The position numbers were made by a program, and so were the translations under genes. From an uncultured Clostridia bacterium (GTDB lineage: Bacteria > Bacillota > Clostridia > Oscillospirales > Acutalibacteraceae), in the NCBI GenBank assembly GCA_937902305.1, contig CALDHV010000168.1, forward strand, positions 1 to 11,443: a stretch of DNA of 11,443 nucleotides, in the 5' to 3' direction. How positions within the stretch are numbered: the stretch's first letter is position 1; each line of letters opens with the position of its first letter. The notes beneath the pieces were generated by a model. It ran no database searches. It was not told the DNA's origin and saw nothing but the letters and a program-made list of their open reading frames with translations. Of this stretch, positions 1-6,426 are shown piece after piece.

Positions 1-79
1 GCTGGTCGATGACCTCGTCCTTGCCGACGACGGCTTTTTTCATATTTTCGCGGATAGCAGTCAAACAGTTGGTTTCCAT
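1..79 (-). CDS. MoxR-type AAA ATPase, N-terminal fragment (runs off window)
   Basis: Only the first 26 codons are inside the window. They read from an ATG at 79-77 and contain AIRENMKKAVVGKDEVIDQ, which matches the opening of MoxR-family AAA+ ATPases (an amphipathic helix, then the VVG-K/Q-DEVI segment just before the Walker A region). The start is supported by a strong ribosome site, GGAGGAAAAAGT, directly ahead of the ATG, and by a promoter further upstream. MoxR proteins are cytosolic chaperone-like ATPases usually encoded with von Willebrand A-domain and DUF58 proteins; those partners would lie outside the window. The Walker motifs are not visible, so the family call rests on the N-terminal signature alone. 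Confidence 0.7.
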   Translation of the reverse strand, partial: METNCLTAIRENMKKAVVGKDEVIDQ

Positions 80-113
80 ACTTTTTCCTCCGATAAATAC
101 TCATATTTAGGTA

Positions 114-142
114 AATATATCATATAAGGAGCCACATTTCAA
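114..142 (-). promoter_or_regulatory. Promoter of the MoxR-type gene, with dyad over the -10
   Basis: On the minus strand, TTGAAA (142-137), a 17-base spacer and TATATT (119-114) form a housekeeping-type promoter whose start point would fall about 25-30 bases ahead of the ATG at 79. A 16-base dyad, ATATTTA-GG-TAAATAT (103-118), covers the -10 and probable start site. It could be an operator or simply AT-rich chance. Confidence 0.6.
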
Positions 143-165
143 CCCTTTTTGCGCAAAAAAGAAAA

Positions 166-192
166 CTCCCTCGACCGACAGATCAGAGGGAG
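166..192 (-). terminator. Terminator-like hairpin reading leftward
   Basis: CTCCCTC (166-172) pairs perfectly with GAGGGAG (186-192) across a 13-base loop. Read on the minus strand, the hairpin is followed by TTTTCTTTTTT, the usual intrinsic terminator layout. It sits directly beyond a copied fragment of the end of the M50 protease gene (193-233), and mirrors the terminator at 983-1017 beyond the intact gene. Confidence 0.6.
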
Positions 193-233
193 CGTTTATT
201 CGGCTATGAAAATCAGTATGATCATATACACGC
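193..233. repeat. Direct repeat copy 1: duplicated 3' end of the M50 protease gene
   Basis: This 41-base stretch is identical to 1015-1055 except for one base (T at 219, C at 1041). Read on the minus strand it encodes VYMIILIFIAE and a stop, the same C-terminus as the intact M50 gene (VYMIVLIFIAE), but the reading frame has no gene ahead of it. It is therefore a stranded gene-end fragment. Confidence 0.85.
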
Positions 234-270
234 AACTACAACGAGCATAAAAAAAGCAACTGCGGGTTGA

Positions 271-299
271 TTGACTTTGACATAGCCGGAGCATATAAT
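271..299 (+). promoter_or_regulatory. Promoter of the first lipoprotein gene
   Basis: TTGACT (271-276), a 17-base spacer and a perfect TATAAT (294-299) make a strong housekeeping promoter. Its start point, near 306, lies downstream of the in-frame ATG at 267 and so rules that start out. A 15-base palindrome CATATAATTTATATG (292-306) covers the -10 and may be an operator. Confidence 0.75.
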
Positions 300-332
300 T
301 TATATGGTGAATTATGCGAAAGGAGGTTGCCT

Positions 333-920
333 ATGCAGAAGATCTACCCTCTTATCATATGTGTTTCTTTGGTCGCTTTTACTTTGTGTGCCTGCCGTCA
401 AACAGCCGACACTAAACAGCCGACAGAAACGACGCAAATCAAAGCAACCGTTACGACCGATCCGCCGACCACCTCTGCGCAAGCGGCTAATACGCACACA
501 ACCACCGTAGCCGCCTCTGCTTTTGCCGAAGAACAAAGCAAATCCCCCTTTCCGACGGATATTCAAGAAGCCTTTTGCGTTGCCGCCGAGCCCAATCTGT
601 ATTACCCGTCGGCTGATCCCTTATTCACTGACATTGACCTTTCGGCAATAAAGGAATTGCGGCAATCCGCCGATCGGGAAAAATGGTGTATAACCGATTT
701 GCGCTTACAGCAGTTGCCAAAAAAAGTCGTCGTGTTAAAATCAAAGTCGTCTGTAACCGTTCTGTATTTGGTCGGAGAAACAGGGAACGATGCCGAGATA
801 CAGGTCGCATCCCTTCCGGCAGATGCGGAGACGGATTTGATTTTTGATCGCGGTTTATCTCGGGAAACATACCAAGTTTCAGCCGGTCTGTTCACAGCAT
901 TTACCCAACTTTGCAAATAA
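333..920 (+). CDS. Putative lipoprotein, Thr-rich linker, function unknown
   Basis: The product is a 195-residue exported lipoprotein of no family I recognise. The start at 333 is chosen because AAAGGAGG lies 7 bases ahead of it and the promoter start falls near 306. Residues 1-21 are a signal peptide with a hydrophobic core and a lipobox (L-C-A-C21), so the mature protein should be anchored by lipid at the outer face of the membrane. Residues about 24-60 form a Thr/Pro/Ala-rich, low-complexity linker, followed by a globular part (about 65-195) with mixed helix and strand character and a small number of cysteines. The gene stands alone, on the strand opposite both neighbours, between two direct repeats, and is visibly poorer in GC than the spore genes next to it, which suggests a separate arrival. 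Confidence 0.8.
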   Translation: MQKIYPLIICVSLVAFTLCACRQTADTKQPTETTQIKATVTTDPPTTSAQAANTHTTTVAASAFAEEQSKSPFPTDIQEAFCVAAEPNLYYPSADPLFTDIDLSAIKELRQSADREKWCITDLRLQQLPKKVVVLKSKSSVTVLYLVGETGNDAEIQVASLPADAETDLIFDRGLSRETYQVSAGLFTAFTQLCK

Positions 921-934
921 TAAAAGCAAAATGA

Positions 935-971
935 TTCTGCAAAAATGTTAAAAGCAGAAATAATGTTTTTT
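935..971 (+). terminator. Weak terminator after the first lipoprotein gene
   Basis: TTCTGC (935-940) pairs with GCAGAA (954-959), and a run of six T (966-971) follows after a six-base gap. The stem is short and the gap long, so this alone would be a weak terminator; the much stronger hairpin at 983-1017 lies just beyond. Confidence 0.4.
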
Positions 972-982
972 CCATAGAAACG

Positions 983-1017
983 ACGCCCCCTCCGACCGAT
1001 CCGGTCGGAGGGGGCGT
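983..1017. terminator. Strong hairpin between convergent genes, probable bidirectional terminator
   Basis: A perfect 15-base-pair GC-rich stem (983-997 with 1003-1017) closes a five-base loop GATCC. It lies immediately past the stop of the leftward M50 gene and past the rightward lipoprotein gene. The T-tracts on both sides are modest (CGTTTC leftward, CGTTTATT rightward), but the stem is very strong. It is the intact counterpart of the shorter hairpin at 166-192. Confidence 0.65.
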
Positions 1018-1055
1018 TTATTCGGCTATGAAAATCAGTACGATCATATACACGC
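1015..1055. repeat. Direct repeat copy 2: genuine 3' end of the M50 protease gene
   Basis: Matches 193-233 at 40 of 41 positions. Here the sequence is the in-place C-terminus and stop of the M50 protease gene. The two copies bracket the lipoprotein gene at 333-920. Confidence 0.85.
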
Positions 1056-1596
1056 TGACGATCAGCAGAGTGAGATTGCCGCCGGAGAGGAACAGCGCGC
1101 CCGCCGCCGTCGCCAGCGGGAACAGCACCACCGCCGAAACGACCCGCAAAACGCGCTCGGCGTATTGCTCCCGCCCGGCAAGGCACAGCACCGCGCGTAA
1201 GATCTGCCCGCCGTCCATCGCCGCCGCCGGCAGGAGATTAAGCCCGCCGAGCAAGGCGTGTACCGTCGCGGCGGACGGCGCGCCCGCAAGATACAAAATG
1301 CCCGCCGCCGCCAGATTGACCGCCGGCCCGGCGAGAGAAATGACGATCTGCCGCCCGTAGCCCGGCAAGCGCGTCTGCCCGGTCTCCAGCCGCACGCCGA
1401 AAGCCCCGACGGTACAGCAATCAGGCGGGCATCCGACGGCAAGCATTGCCAGCAGATGTCCGCCCTCATGGATTGCCGCCGCCAACACACAGCTGACCAC
1501 CGGCGCGTCCGGTCGGGTCAGCAGCAGTACGGTCAGCCACGCGGGAAACAGCAAGCTCAGGCGCAGGCGCATCCCGCGCAAACGCCCTTCAAGCAT
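1018..1596 (-). CDS. SpoIVFB-like M50 (site-2 protease) intramembrane metalloprotease
   Basis: A 192-residue membrane protein with the three hallmarks of M50 site-2 proteases: zinc site HEGGH (residues 43-47) in the first strongly hydrophobic region, AGPAVN (89-94), and the third-ligand motif N120-LLP-AAAMDG (Asp128). About four to six membrane segments are evident. In sporulating Bacilli, SpoIVFB of this family cuts pro-sigma-K in the mother cell. The position downstream of spoIVA and of a one-pass membrane protein makes the same role the best inference. The ATG at 1596 is preferred because it overlaps the upstream stop by 8 bases (translational coupling); the ATG at 1572 is the alternative. 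It lacks the C-terminal CBS domain of Bacillus SpoIVFB and is about 100 residues shorter. Its last codons are duplicated at 193-233. It could instead be a general site-2 protease. Confidence 0.8.
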   Translation of the reverse strand: MLEGRLRGMRLRLSLLFPAWLTVLLLTRPDAPVVSCVLAAAIHEGGHLLAMLAVGCPPDCCTVGAFGVRLETGQTRLPGYGRQIVISLAGPAVNLAAAGILYLAGAPSAATVHALLGGLNLLPAAAMDGGQILRAVLCLAGREQYAERVLRVVSAVVLFPLATAAGALFLSGGNLTLLIVSVYMIVLIFIAE

Positions 1597-1894
1597 CGTC
1601 CGCCGCCGGTGCTGTTTCGTTGACGCCGTCGAGGATGCTTTCCGCCGCCTCACCGGGATCCCGCTCCCACAGCGAGGCAAGCAACGCCGGCAGATCATTC
1701 CGGCGCAAGCTGTCCGCAAAGCTTTGCCGGAGCTGTTGATACGCCGTCCCGCCTGCGAAGCGCAACAGCAGAGTGAGCAACAGCGCCAGCAGACACGCGA
1801 TGGATTGCACGGCGATGATGCCGCCGACCCCGCTTTTCGGGGGCGGCTCCGCCGGTGCCGGGGCGGGAGGAATATACGCGTTCCATTCTTCCAT
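1589..1894 (-). CDS. Small single-pass membrane protein, possible SpoIVFA-like partner
   Basis: A 101-residue protein. Residues 1-21 are Pro/Ala-rich and presumably cytosolic; 24-46 form one clear membrane helix (AVQSIACLLALLLTLLLRFA); 47-101 form an acidic, helix-prone tail. The start at 1894 follows a usable GAGGGC ribosome site and begins just after the spoIVA stop. A TTG at 1918 would overlap spoIVA and add eight residues. Its place between spoIVA and a SpoIVFB-like protease suggests it acts with that protease, as SpoIVFA does in Bacillus by holding SpoIVFB in complex. The hydrophobic helix followed by GGTAYQQLR resembles the membrane anchor region of SpoIVFA-type proteins, but there is no LytM/M23 domain. 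The function is inferred from context; the gene itself is not firmly recognised. Confidence 0.75.
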   Translation of the reverse strand: MEEWNAYIPPAPAPAEPPPKSGVGGIIAVQSIACLLALLLTLLLRFAGGTAYQQLRQSFADSLRRNDLPALLASLWERDPGEAAESILDGVNETAPAADDA

Positions 1895-1910
1895 CGTATC
1901 GCCCTCTTTG

Positions 1911-3392
1911 TCAGACAATAATGCAGATCAGCCCGTTACAGCCCTCGTTGATGATACGCTCCACGGTTTCGCGGAGCTTTTGCCGCGCATCCTCCGGCAT
2001 ATGCTGGAGCTTATTATGCAACCCCTCATTGACCAAGCCGTACAGCGAGGTGCCGAAAATATTCGACTCCCAGATGTCGGACGGCTTCCCCTCAAATTGC
2101 TCCAGCAAATAGCTGACCAGATCCTCACTCTGCCGCTCACTGCCGACCAGCGGGGTGATCTCGGTATGGATATCGGCTTTCATCATATGGATGGACGGGG
2201 CGGAGGCGTGCAAACGCACCCCGTAGCGGTTGCCCTGCCGGATGATCTCCGGCTCGTCGAGCGACATTTCCTCCATATCCGGCATCACAATGCCGTAGCC
2301 GGTCGCCTCGACCTGCTCCAGCGCCCCCTGCAGGCGCTCGTACCGGCGCTTGATCGCCGCCATCTCCAGCATAGCGGAAAGCAATGCGCCCTCGTCGGTG
2401 ATGGTCATACCGGTCTCTTCGCCGAGTATCTGATAGAATAGCTCCGGCTTGACGGTCGCGCGCACGGTCGCCATCCCCTGCCCCAGCTCCACCCGCTCGA
2501 CCCGGGCATCCTCGATATACGGGCAGGCACAAATATTCTGCGCGAGGCGCCGGGCATCGCTCACCCGCCCCGCGGACGGCGCGGCGGTACGAAGCGCGTC
2601 GGTCACGCCGCACCGCACCGGATGCTCCGGCGACAGGCGGGTAAGCCAGCGTGGCAGGATAAAGCCCACCTCCCGCAGAGGAAACTGCTCCAGCAGGGCT
2701 GTCAGCACGACGCAAAACTGCGCCTCGGTCATCGTGCGGCAGTCCACCGGCAATACCGGCACGCCGTATTCCCCGCTGAGCTGCTGTGCCAGCGCGACGG
2801 CTTGCTCCGACGCAGGATCAACTGTGTTCAGCAGAACAACGAACGGCTTTCCGAGCTGTTGCAATTCCTCGATCACCCGCGCCTCCGCCTCGGCGTACTC
2901 CGCGCGGGGAATATCGGTGACGGTGCCGTCGGTGGTGACGACCAGCCCCGCCGTCGAATGGTCGCTGATGACCCGGCGGGTGCCCTCCTCCGCCGCCATA
3001 TTGAACGGCACCTCCTCGTCATACCACGGGGTCTTGACCATACGCGGCTGGTCCTCCTCTATGTAGCCCTTGGAGGACGGGACGATATAGCCCACGCAGT
3101 CGATCAGCCGCACCTGCATATCCGTCACCCCGTCCGGGGTGATGGAAACGGGCTGTTCGGGGATGAACTTCGGCTCGGTGGTCATAATGGTGCGCCCGGC
3201 GGCGGATTGCGGCAATTCGTCATTGGCGCGTTCCCGCCGCGCGCCGTCCTCGATATGCGGAATGACCATCGTATCCATAAATTGCTTGATGAGGGTGGAT
3301 TTTCCGGTACGCACCGGCCCGACGACCCCCAGATAGACCGCGCCGCCGGTGCGGCTTGCCATATCCGCATATATTTGATTGTTCGCTTCCAT
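1911..3392 (-). CDS. spoIVA: Stage IV sporulation protein A (SpoIVA), coat basement-layer ATPase
   Basis: A 493-residue protein, the usual length for the family. It reads MEANNQIYADMASRTGG at the start and has Walker A GPVRTGKST (25-33), the conserved RERANDELPQS and GRTIMTTEPKFIP segments, DCVGYIV, and the family's hydrophobic C-terminus (GLICIIV). SpoIVA hydrolyses ATP to polymerise on the mother-cell side of the outer forespore membrane, where SpoVM recruits it, and forms the base on which the coat is built. The start at 3392 has GGGAGG about 9 bases upstream and matches the family's N-terminus; the 25-residue longer frame upstream has no ribosome site. It is the first gene of a minus-strand unit with the small membrane protein and the M50 protease, preceded by a sigma-E-type promoter. 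Confidence 0.97.
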   Translation of the reverse strand: MEANNQIYADMASRTGGAVYLGVVGPVRTGKSTLIKQFMDTMVIPHIEDGARRERANDELPQSAAGRTIMTTEPKFIPEQPVSITPDGVTDMQVRLIDCVGYIVPSSKGYIEEDQPRMVKTPWYDEEVPFNMAAEEGTRRVISDHSTAGLVVTTDGTVTDIPRAEYAEAEARVIEELQQLGKPFVVLLNTVDPASEQAVALAQQLSGEYGVPVLPVDCRTMTEAQFCVVLTALLEQFPLREVGFILPRWLTRLSPEHPVRCGVTDALRTAAPSAGRVSDARRLAQNICACPYIEDARVERVELGQGMATVRATVKPELFYQILGEETGMTITDEGALLSAMLEMAAIKRRYERLQGALEQVEATGYGIVMPDMEEMSLDEPEIIRQGNRYGVRLHASAPSIHMMKADIHTEITPLVGSERQSEDLVSYLLEQFEGKPSDIWESNIFGTSLYGLVNEGLHNKLQHMPEDARQKLRETVERIINEGCNGLICIIV

Positions 3393-3427
3393 ACTTGCGT
3401 TCCCTCCCGTTAATCGTTCACGCTCCA

Positions 3428-3457
3428 TAAGTATGACCGAACGGCAAAAAATATGCT
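3428..3457 (-). promoter_or_regulatory. Sigma-E-type (mother-cell) promoter of the spoIVA operon
   Basis: On the minus strand AGCATATT (3457-3450), a 14-base spacer and CATACTTA (3435-3428) closely fit the sigma-E consensus (GKCATATT, 13-15 bases, CATACAMT). The start would fall near 3420, about 28 bases ahead of the spoIVA ATG. This agrees with the known sigma-E dependence of spoIVA. Confidence 0.75.
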
Positions 3458-3572
3458 TGTGCCGCAAACAAAAACAGCGTATACGGCAGAAAATGCAAAA
3501 GATATGGCACGATTTGACACGGTTTTTTGCGCGGCGTGGGACAATAATAGAACTGCAAACGCGACGAAATCA

Positions 3573-3589
3573 CGGCGGCAAAACCGCCG
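3573..3589 (+). other. Small hairpin in the leader of the spore protein gene
   Basis: CGGCGG (3573-3578) pairs with CCGCCG (3584-3589) around a CAAAA loop, ending 11 bases before the ribosome site. It probably lies in the 5' untranslated region. I found no convincing sigma-G promoter between 3460 and 3573; AATAATA at 3543-3549 is the nearest -10 match, without a good -35. Confidence 0.35.
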
Positions 3590-3610
3590 ACAACAGAGAG
3601 GGTGAATTGT

Positions 3611-3805
3611 ATGAACAGCAACAAGAGTGTTGTCCCGGAGGCTCGCGAGGGTCTGAACCGCTTCAAGATGGAGGCGGCGAACGAGGTCGGCGTGACCTTG
3701 AAGGACGGCTACAACGGTGATCTGACCTCCCGTCAGGCGGGCTCCATCGGCGGTCAGATGGTCAAGAAGATGATCCAGTCTTACGAGCAGAATAACCTGA
3801 AGTAA
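3611..3805 (+). CDS. Alpha/beta-type small acid-soluble spore protein (SASP)
   Basis: A 64-residue protein with both diagnostic SASP segments: the germination-protease site KMEAANEVGV (19-28, cleavage expected after Glu25) and LTSRQAGSIGGQMVKKMI (38-55). These proteins coat forespore DNA, force it toward an A-like form and protect it from UV and heat; GPR protease degrades them at germination. The ATG at 3611 is chosen because GAGAGGGTG ends six bases before it; a GTG at 3602 in the same frame sits inside that ribosome site. The gene is divergent from spoIVA and has its own terminator, so it is monocistronic. Forespore (sigma-G) expression is expected from the family. Confidence 0.95.
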   Translation: MNSNKSVVPEAREGLNRFKMEAANEVGVTLKDGYNGDLTSRQAGSIGGQMVKKMIQSYEQNNLK

Positions 3806-3820
3806 TTTGTCCTCCAAAAG

Positions 3821-3860
3821 GGGGTCGTTAAAAAAGTCATCGTACTTTTTTAACGACCCC
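3821..3860 (+). terminator. Intrinsic terminator of the SASP gene
   Basis: A perfect 17-base-pair stem (3821-3837 with 3844-3860) encloses a six-base loop CATCGT. The stem is GC-rich at its base and A6/T6 near the loop. It lies 15 bases past the SASP stop and separates that gene from the transport operon. Confidence 0.85.
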
Positions 3861-3884
3861 TTCGTCATACGTTGATTTTGGGGC

Positions 3885-3912
3885 TTGCATTTTGTCGAAA
3901 ACGTGCTATACT
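3885..3912 (+). promoter_or_regulatory. Promoter of the regulator/ABC transport operon
   Basis: TTGCAT (3885-3890), a 16-base spacer and TATACT (3907-3912) give a housekeeping promoter starting near 3919, about 37 bases before the regulator ATG. Two perfect 8-base inverted arms, ATTTTGTC (3889-3896) and GACAAAAT (3935-3942), flank the -10 and start point and could be operator half-sites. Confidence 0.65.
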
Positions 3913-3955
3913 GTTAAAAAAGTGTACCAAATGGGACAAAATTGGAGGAAACCTG

Positions 3956-4582
3956 ATGAAAACATACGATTTGTTTTTGTTCGATGGGCTGACCGAGGCG
4001 CAAAAGGCGGATTGCCGGGAAATGGCGGCGACCGACGAGCGCACCTACTCAAAAGGCGAGACGATCTACGACGACACACGTGCCCGGCGGGCACTGGCAC
4101 TGGTGCTGGAGGGCGCGGTGCAGGTATTCCACGGCAAGGTGGTGATGAACACGCTGACGGCGGGGGATATTTTCGGCGTGGCGGCGCTGTTTGGGCAAGG
4201 TGAGCCGTACCCGACCCGGGTGGCGGCAAAGACCGAATGTCGCGTCTGCCTCATCCCGCAGGAGGCGGTGTCGGCGTGGATGGCGGCGTATCCGCAGGTC
4301 GCGGAAAACTATGTCTGCTTTCTATCCGATCGCATCCGCTTTCTCAATCGGCGGCTCGGTACGCTGACCGCCGGCGCGGCGGAGAGCAAGCTGTGGCGGT
4401 ATCTGCTGGCACACGCGGATGCGTCCGGCAGGGTTTCGCCGCCGGGCGGGATGAGCGAGCTGGCGAAAAGCCTCGGCGTCGGGCGATCGAGCCTGTACCG
4501 CTCGCTGGACACGCTGGCGGCAGAGGGCAAGCTCACGCGGGAAGAAAAATCCATCTTATTGACAAAGGGAGCGAGGGAATGA
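3956..4582 (+). CDS. Crp/Fnr-family transcriptional regulator
   Basis: A 208-residue protein with an N-terminal cyclic-nucleotide-binding-type beta-roll (about 8-120; GDIFGVAALFG is the typical roll turn) joined by a long helix to a C-terminal winged helix (about 155-205; MSELAKSLGVGRSSLYRSLDTL is the recognition region). The cysteine spacing of Fnr iron-sulphur proteins is absent, and the cAMP-binding Arg-Ser pocket is not evident, so the effector is unknown. The start at 3956 has GGAGG with a 7-base spacing. Its TGA overlaps the next ATG by four bases, tying it to the ABC transporter, which it probably controls along with itself. The inverted arms around its promoter are candidate binding sites. 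Confidence 0.9.
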   Translation: MKTYDLFLFDGLTEAQKADCREMAATDERTYSKGETIYDDTRARRALALVLEGAVQVFHGKVVMNTLTAGDIFGVAALFGQGEPYPTRVAAKTECRVCLIPQEAVSAWMAAYPQVAENYVCFLSDRIRFLNRRLGTLTAGAAESKLWRYLLAHADASGRVSPPGGMSELAKSLGVGRSSLYRSLDTLAAEGKLTREEKSILLTKGARE

Positions 4583-6426
4583 AGAAAACAGCCATATTAC
4601 TCACGGTCGGCTGTCTGCTGATGACCCTGCTGGCGGGGTGCGGTACTGCCACCGGGGCGGCGGATACCACCGTCCACGTGGTCGGGCTGTCCGGCTCGAC
4701 CGGCGTCGGGATGGCGGAGCTGATGCGCAAAAGCGACGCCGGTGAAACCGACGACGCCTATCAATTCGACATATTGACCGAGCCGACACAGGCGGTGGCG
4801 GCGATCACCTCCGGTAAGGCAGACATCGCCGCCGTGCCGACCAATCTCGCCGCGACGCTGTATCAGAAAACGCAGGGCAACGTGCAGGTACTGGCGCTCA
4901 ATACGCTCGGCGTGCTGTATATGATGGAAACCGGCGACACAGTGCAGTCGGTCGCCGATCTGCGGGGGCGGGAGATCGTCTATTTCGGGCAAGGCTCCAA
5001 CCCCGAGTTTATCCTGCGATATGTTCTGCGGCAGAACGGGCTTGACCCGGATAAGGATGTCAGCCTCATCCCGGTGGCGGATTCCGACGAGCTGACAAGC
5101 CGGGTCGTCAGCGGGATGGCGAAGCTCGCCATGGTGCCGGAGCCGAAGGTCTCCGCATGCACCGTGCAGATGAAGGCCGCCGGCAAGGCCCCCGCGCGGG
5201 TGGCGCTGGATATGACCGAAGAGTGGAATAAGATCGCAGACGGCAGTGCGCTGGTGATGGGCTGTATCATCGCCCGCCGGGACTTTGTGCAATCGTCGCC
5301 GCAGATCACCTCCCGCTTTCTGAAAGAATATGAAGCATCGGTATCGTTTGCACGGGAGCATACGGAGGAGGCGGCGGTGCTGTGCGAGCAGTTCGGCATC
5401 ATCCCCAAAGCCGCGATCGCCAAAATGGCTATTCCGCGCTGTCACCTGGTCTGCGTGACCGGCGCGGCGATCAAGGAACAGCTCGGCGGTTACCTCGGCA
5501 TCCTGGCAAGCTTTGACAAATCGGTGGTCGGCGGCGCTCTGCCGCAGGACGATTTCTACGATAGCACATGGGAAAGCGACAGCGCGGACACCTCCCGCGG
5601 CATCGGCGCGGCGCTAATGACGATTGTCGGTATGGCGATCCTGCTCGGAGTGCTGGTGACGGTGATCTGTCTGCGCCGGGCAAAAAACAAAAGCCGTAAA
5701 ACGCTCACGGTGCTTGCCGTGGCGCTGTTTTGGCTGCTACTGTGGGAGGGCTTGAGCCACCTGATCGACAAGGAGCTGATCCTGCCCACGCCGGAGCGGG
5801 TGTTCACGGTGCTGATCGGGCTGTGGCAGACCGCCGCATTCTGGGAAAGCGTCGGTCTCAGCTTATTGCGGGTGCTGTGCGGCTTTGTCGCGGCGGTGAT
5901 CGGCGGCACGGTGCTGGCGGCGCTGACCGAGCGGTCTGCCGCCGCGCGGGCGATCCTGACCCCCGCCCTGCAGGTGGTACGCGCCGCGCCGGTGGCATCG
6001 TTTATCCTGCTGGCGTTCTTTTGGATCAAGGTGGATATACTGCCGGCGTTCATCGCGATGATGATGGTACTGCCGCTGGTATGGGCAAATGTCAGCGAGG
6101 GCATCCGGCAGACCGACTCCGGCTTGCTGGAAATGGCACAGCTTTACCGCCTGCCGCGCGGTCGGATATTGCGTGAGATACGCCTGCCGTCCCTGCGCCC
6201 GTATTTTACGGCGGCGTTGACGACCGGGCTGGGCTTTGCGTGGAAATCCGGCATCGCGGCGGAGGTCATTTGCAGTAACCGGCAGGCGATCGGCGCCAGT
6301 CTGCGGGAGGCAAAATCGCTGATGGAAATGCCGGAGGTCTTTGCCTGGACGCTGACGGTGGTTATATTGAGCGTCGCGATGGAAGCGTTGCTGACGCATC
6401 GCATCAAAGGGGAGGCGACGGTATGA
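4579..6426 (+). CDS. Fused ABC substrate-binding lipoprotein and permease (NitT/TauT-type importer)
   Basis: One uninterrupted 615-residue chain carries two proteins that are normally separate. Residues 1-21 are a lipoprotein signal (L-A-G-C21). About 30-335 form a TauA/SsuA/Thi5-type periplasmic-binding fold, with the typical TEPTQAVAAITSGKADIAAVP and LRGREIVYFGQGSNPEFILR segments. Residues 341-365 are an added membrane helix ending in RRAKNKSRK. About 375-610 are an SsuC/TauC-type permease with five or six helices and the cytoplasmic EAA-type loop (about 517-543, LEMAQLYRLPRGRILREIRLP). The extra helix brings the chain from the outside to the inside, which is topologically what the permease needs. 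It overlaps the regulator and the ATPase genes by four bases each. The substrate is unknown; the family handles sulphonates, nitrate and pyrimidine thiamine precursors. Confidence 0.88.
   Translation: MKKTAILLTVGCLLMTLLAGCGTATGAADTTVHVVGLSGSTGVGMAELMRKSDAGETDDAYQFDILTEPTQAVAAITSGKADIAAVPTNLAATLYQKTQGNVQVLALNTLGVLYMMETGDTVQSVADLRGREIVYFGQGSNPEFILRYVLRQNGLDPDKDVSLIPVADSDELTSRVVSGMAKLAMVPEPKVSACTVQMKAAGKAPARVALDMTEEWNKIADGSALVMGCIIARRDFVQSSPQITSRFLKEYEASVSFAREHTEEAAVLCEQFGIIPKAAIAKMAIPRCHLVCVTGAAIKEQLGGYLGILASFDKSVVGGALPQDDFYDSTWESDSADTSRGIGAALMTIVGMAILLGVLVTVICLRRAKNKSRKTLTVLAVALFWLLLWEGLSHLIDKELILPTPERVFTVLIGLWQTAAFWESVGLSLLRVLCGFVAAVIGGTVLAALTERSAAARAILTPALQVVRAAPVASFILLAFFWIKVDILPAFIAMMMVLPLVWANVSEGIRQTDSGLLEMAQLYRLPRGRILREIRLPSLRPYFTAALTTGLGFAWKSGIAAEVICSNRQAIGASLREAKSLMEMPEVFAWTLTVVILSVAMEALLTHRIKGEATV

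Noticed and set aside
602..1186. Long minus-strand frame of 194 codons opposite the first lipoprotein gene
   Set aside because: It is antisense to a gene with a clear promoter, ribosome site and signal peptide, crosses the terminator hairpin, and encodes an Arg/Ser-rich composition typical of shadows.
2137..3413. Several 60-263 codon frames on both strands within spoIVA
   Set aside because: SpoIVA is certain here. The others are low-complexity shadows caused by high GC and have no ribosome sites.
3514..3549. TTGACA and AATAATA ahead of the SASP gene as a promoter
   Set aside because: The spacing does not fit a housekeeping promoter, and the -35 does not fit sigma-G; left unassigned.
4237..4578. 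Upstream extension of the fused binding-protein/permease frame
   Set aside because: It overlaps the Crp/Fnr coding region in another frame. A lipoprotein signal and ribosome site fix the start at 4579.
4597..5445. Minus-strand 282-codon frame within the transport gene
   Set aside because: His/Arg/Gly-rich antisense shadow without recognisable motif or ribosome site.
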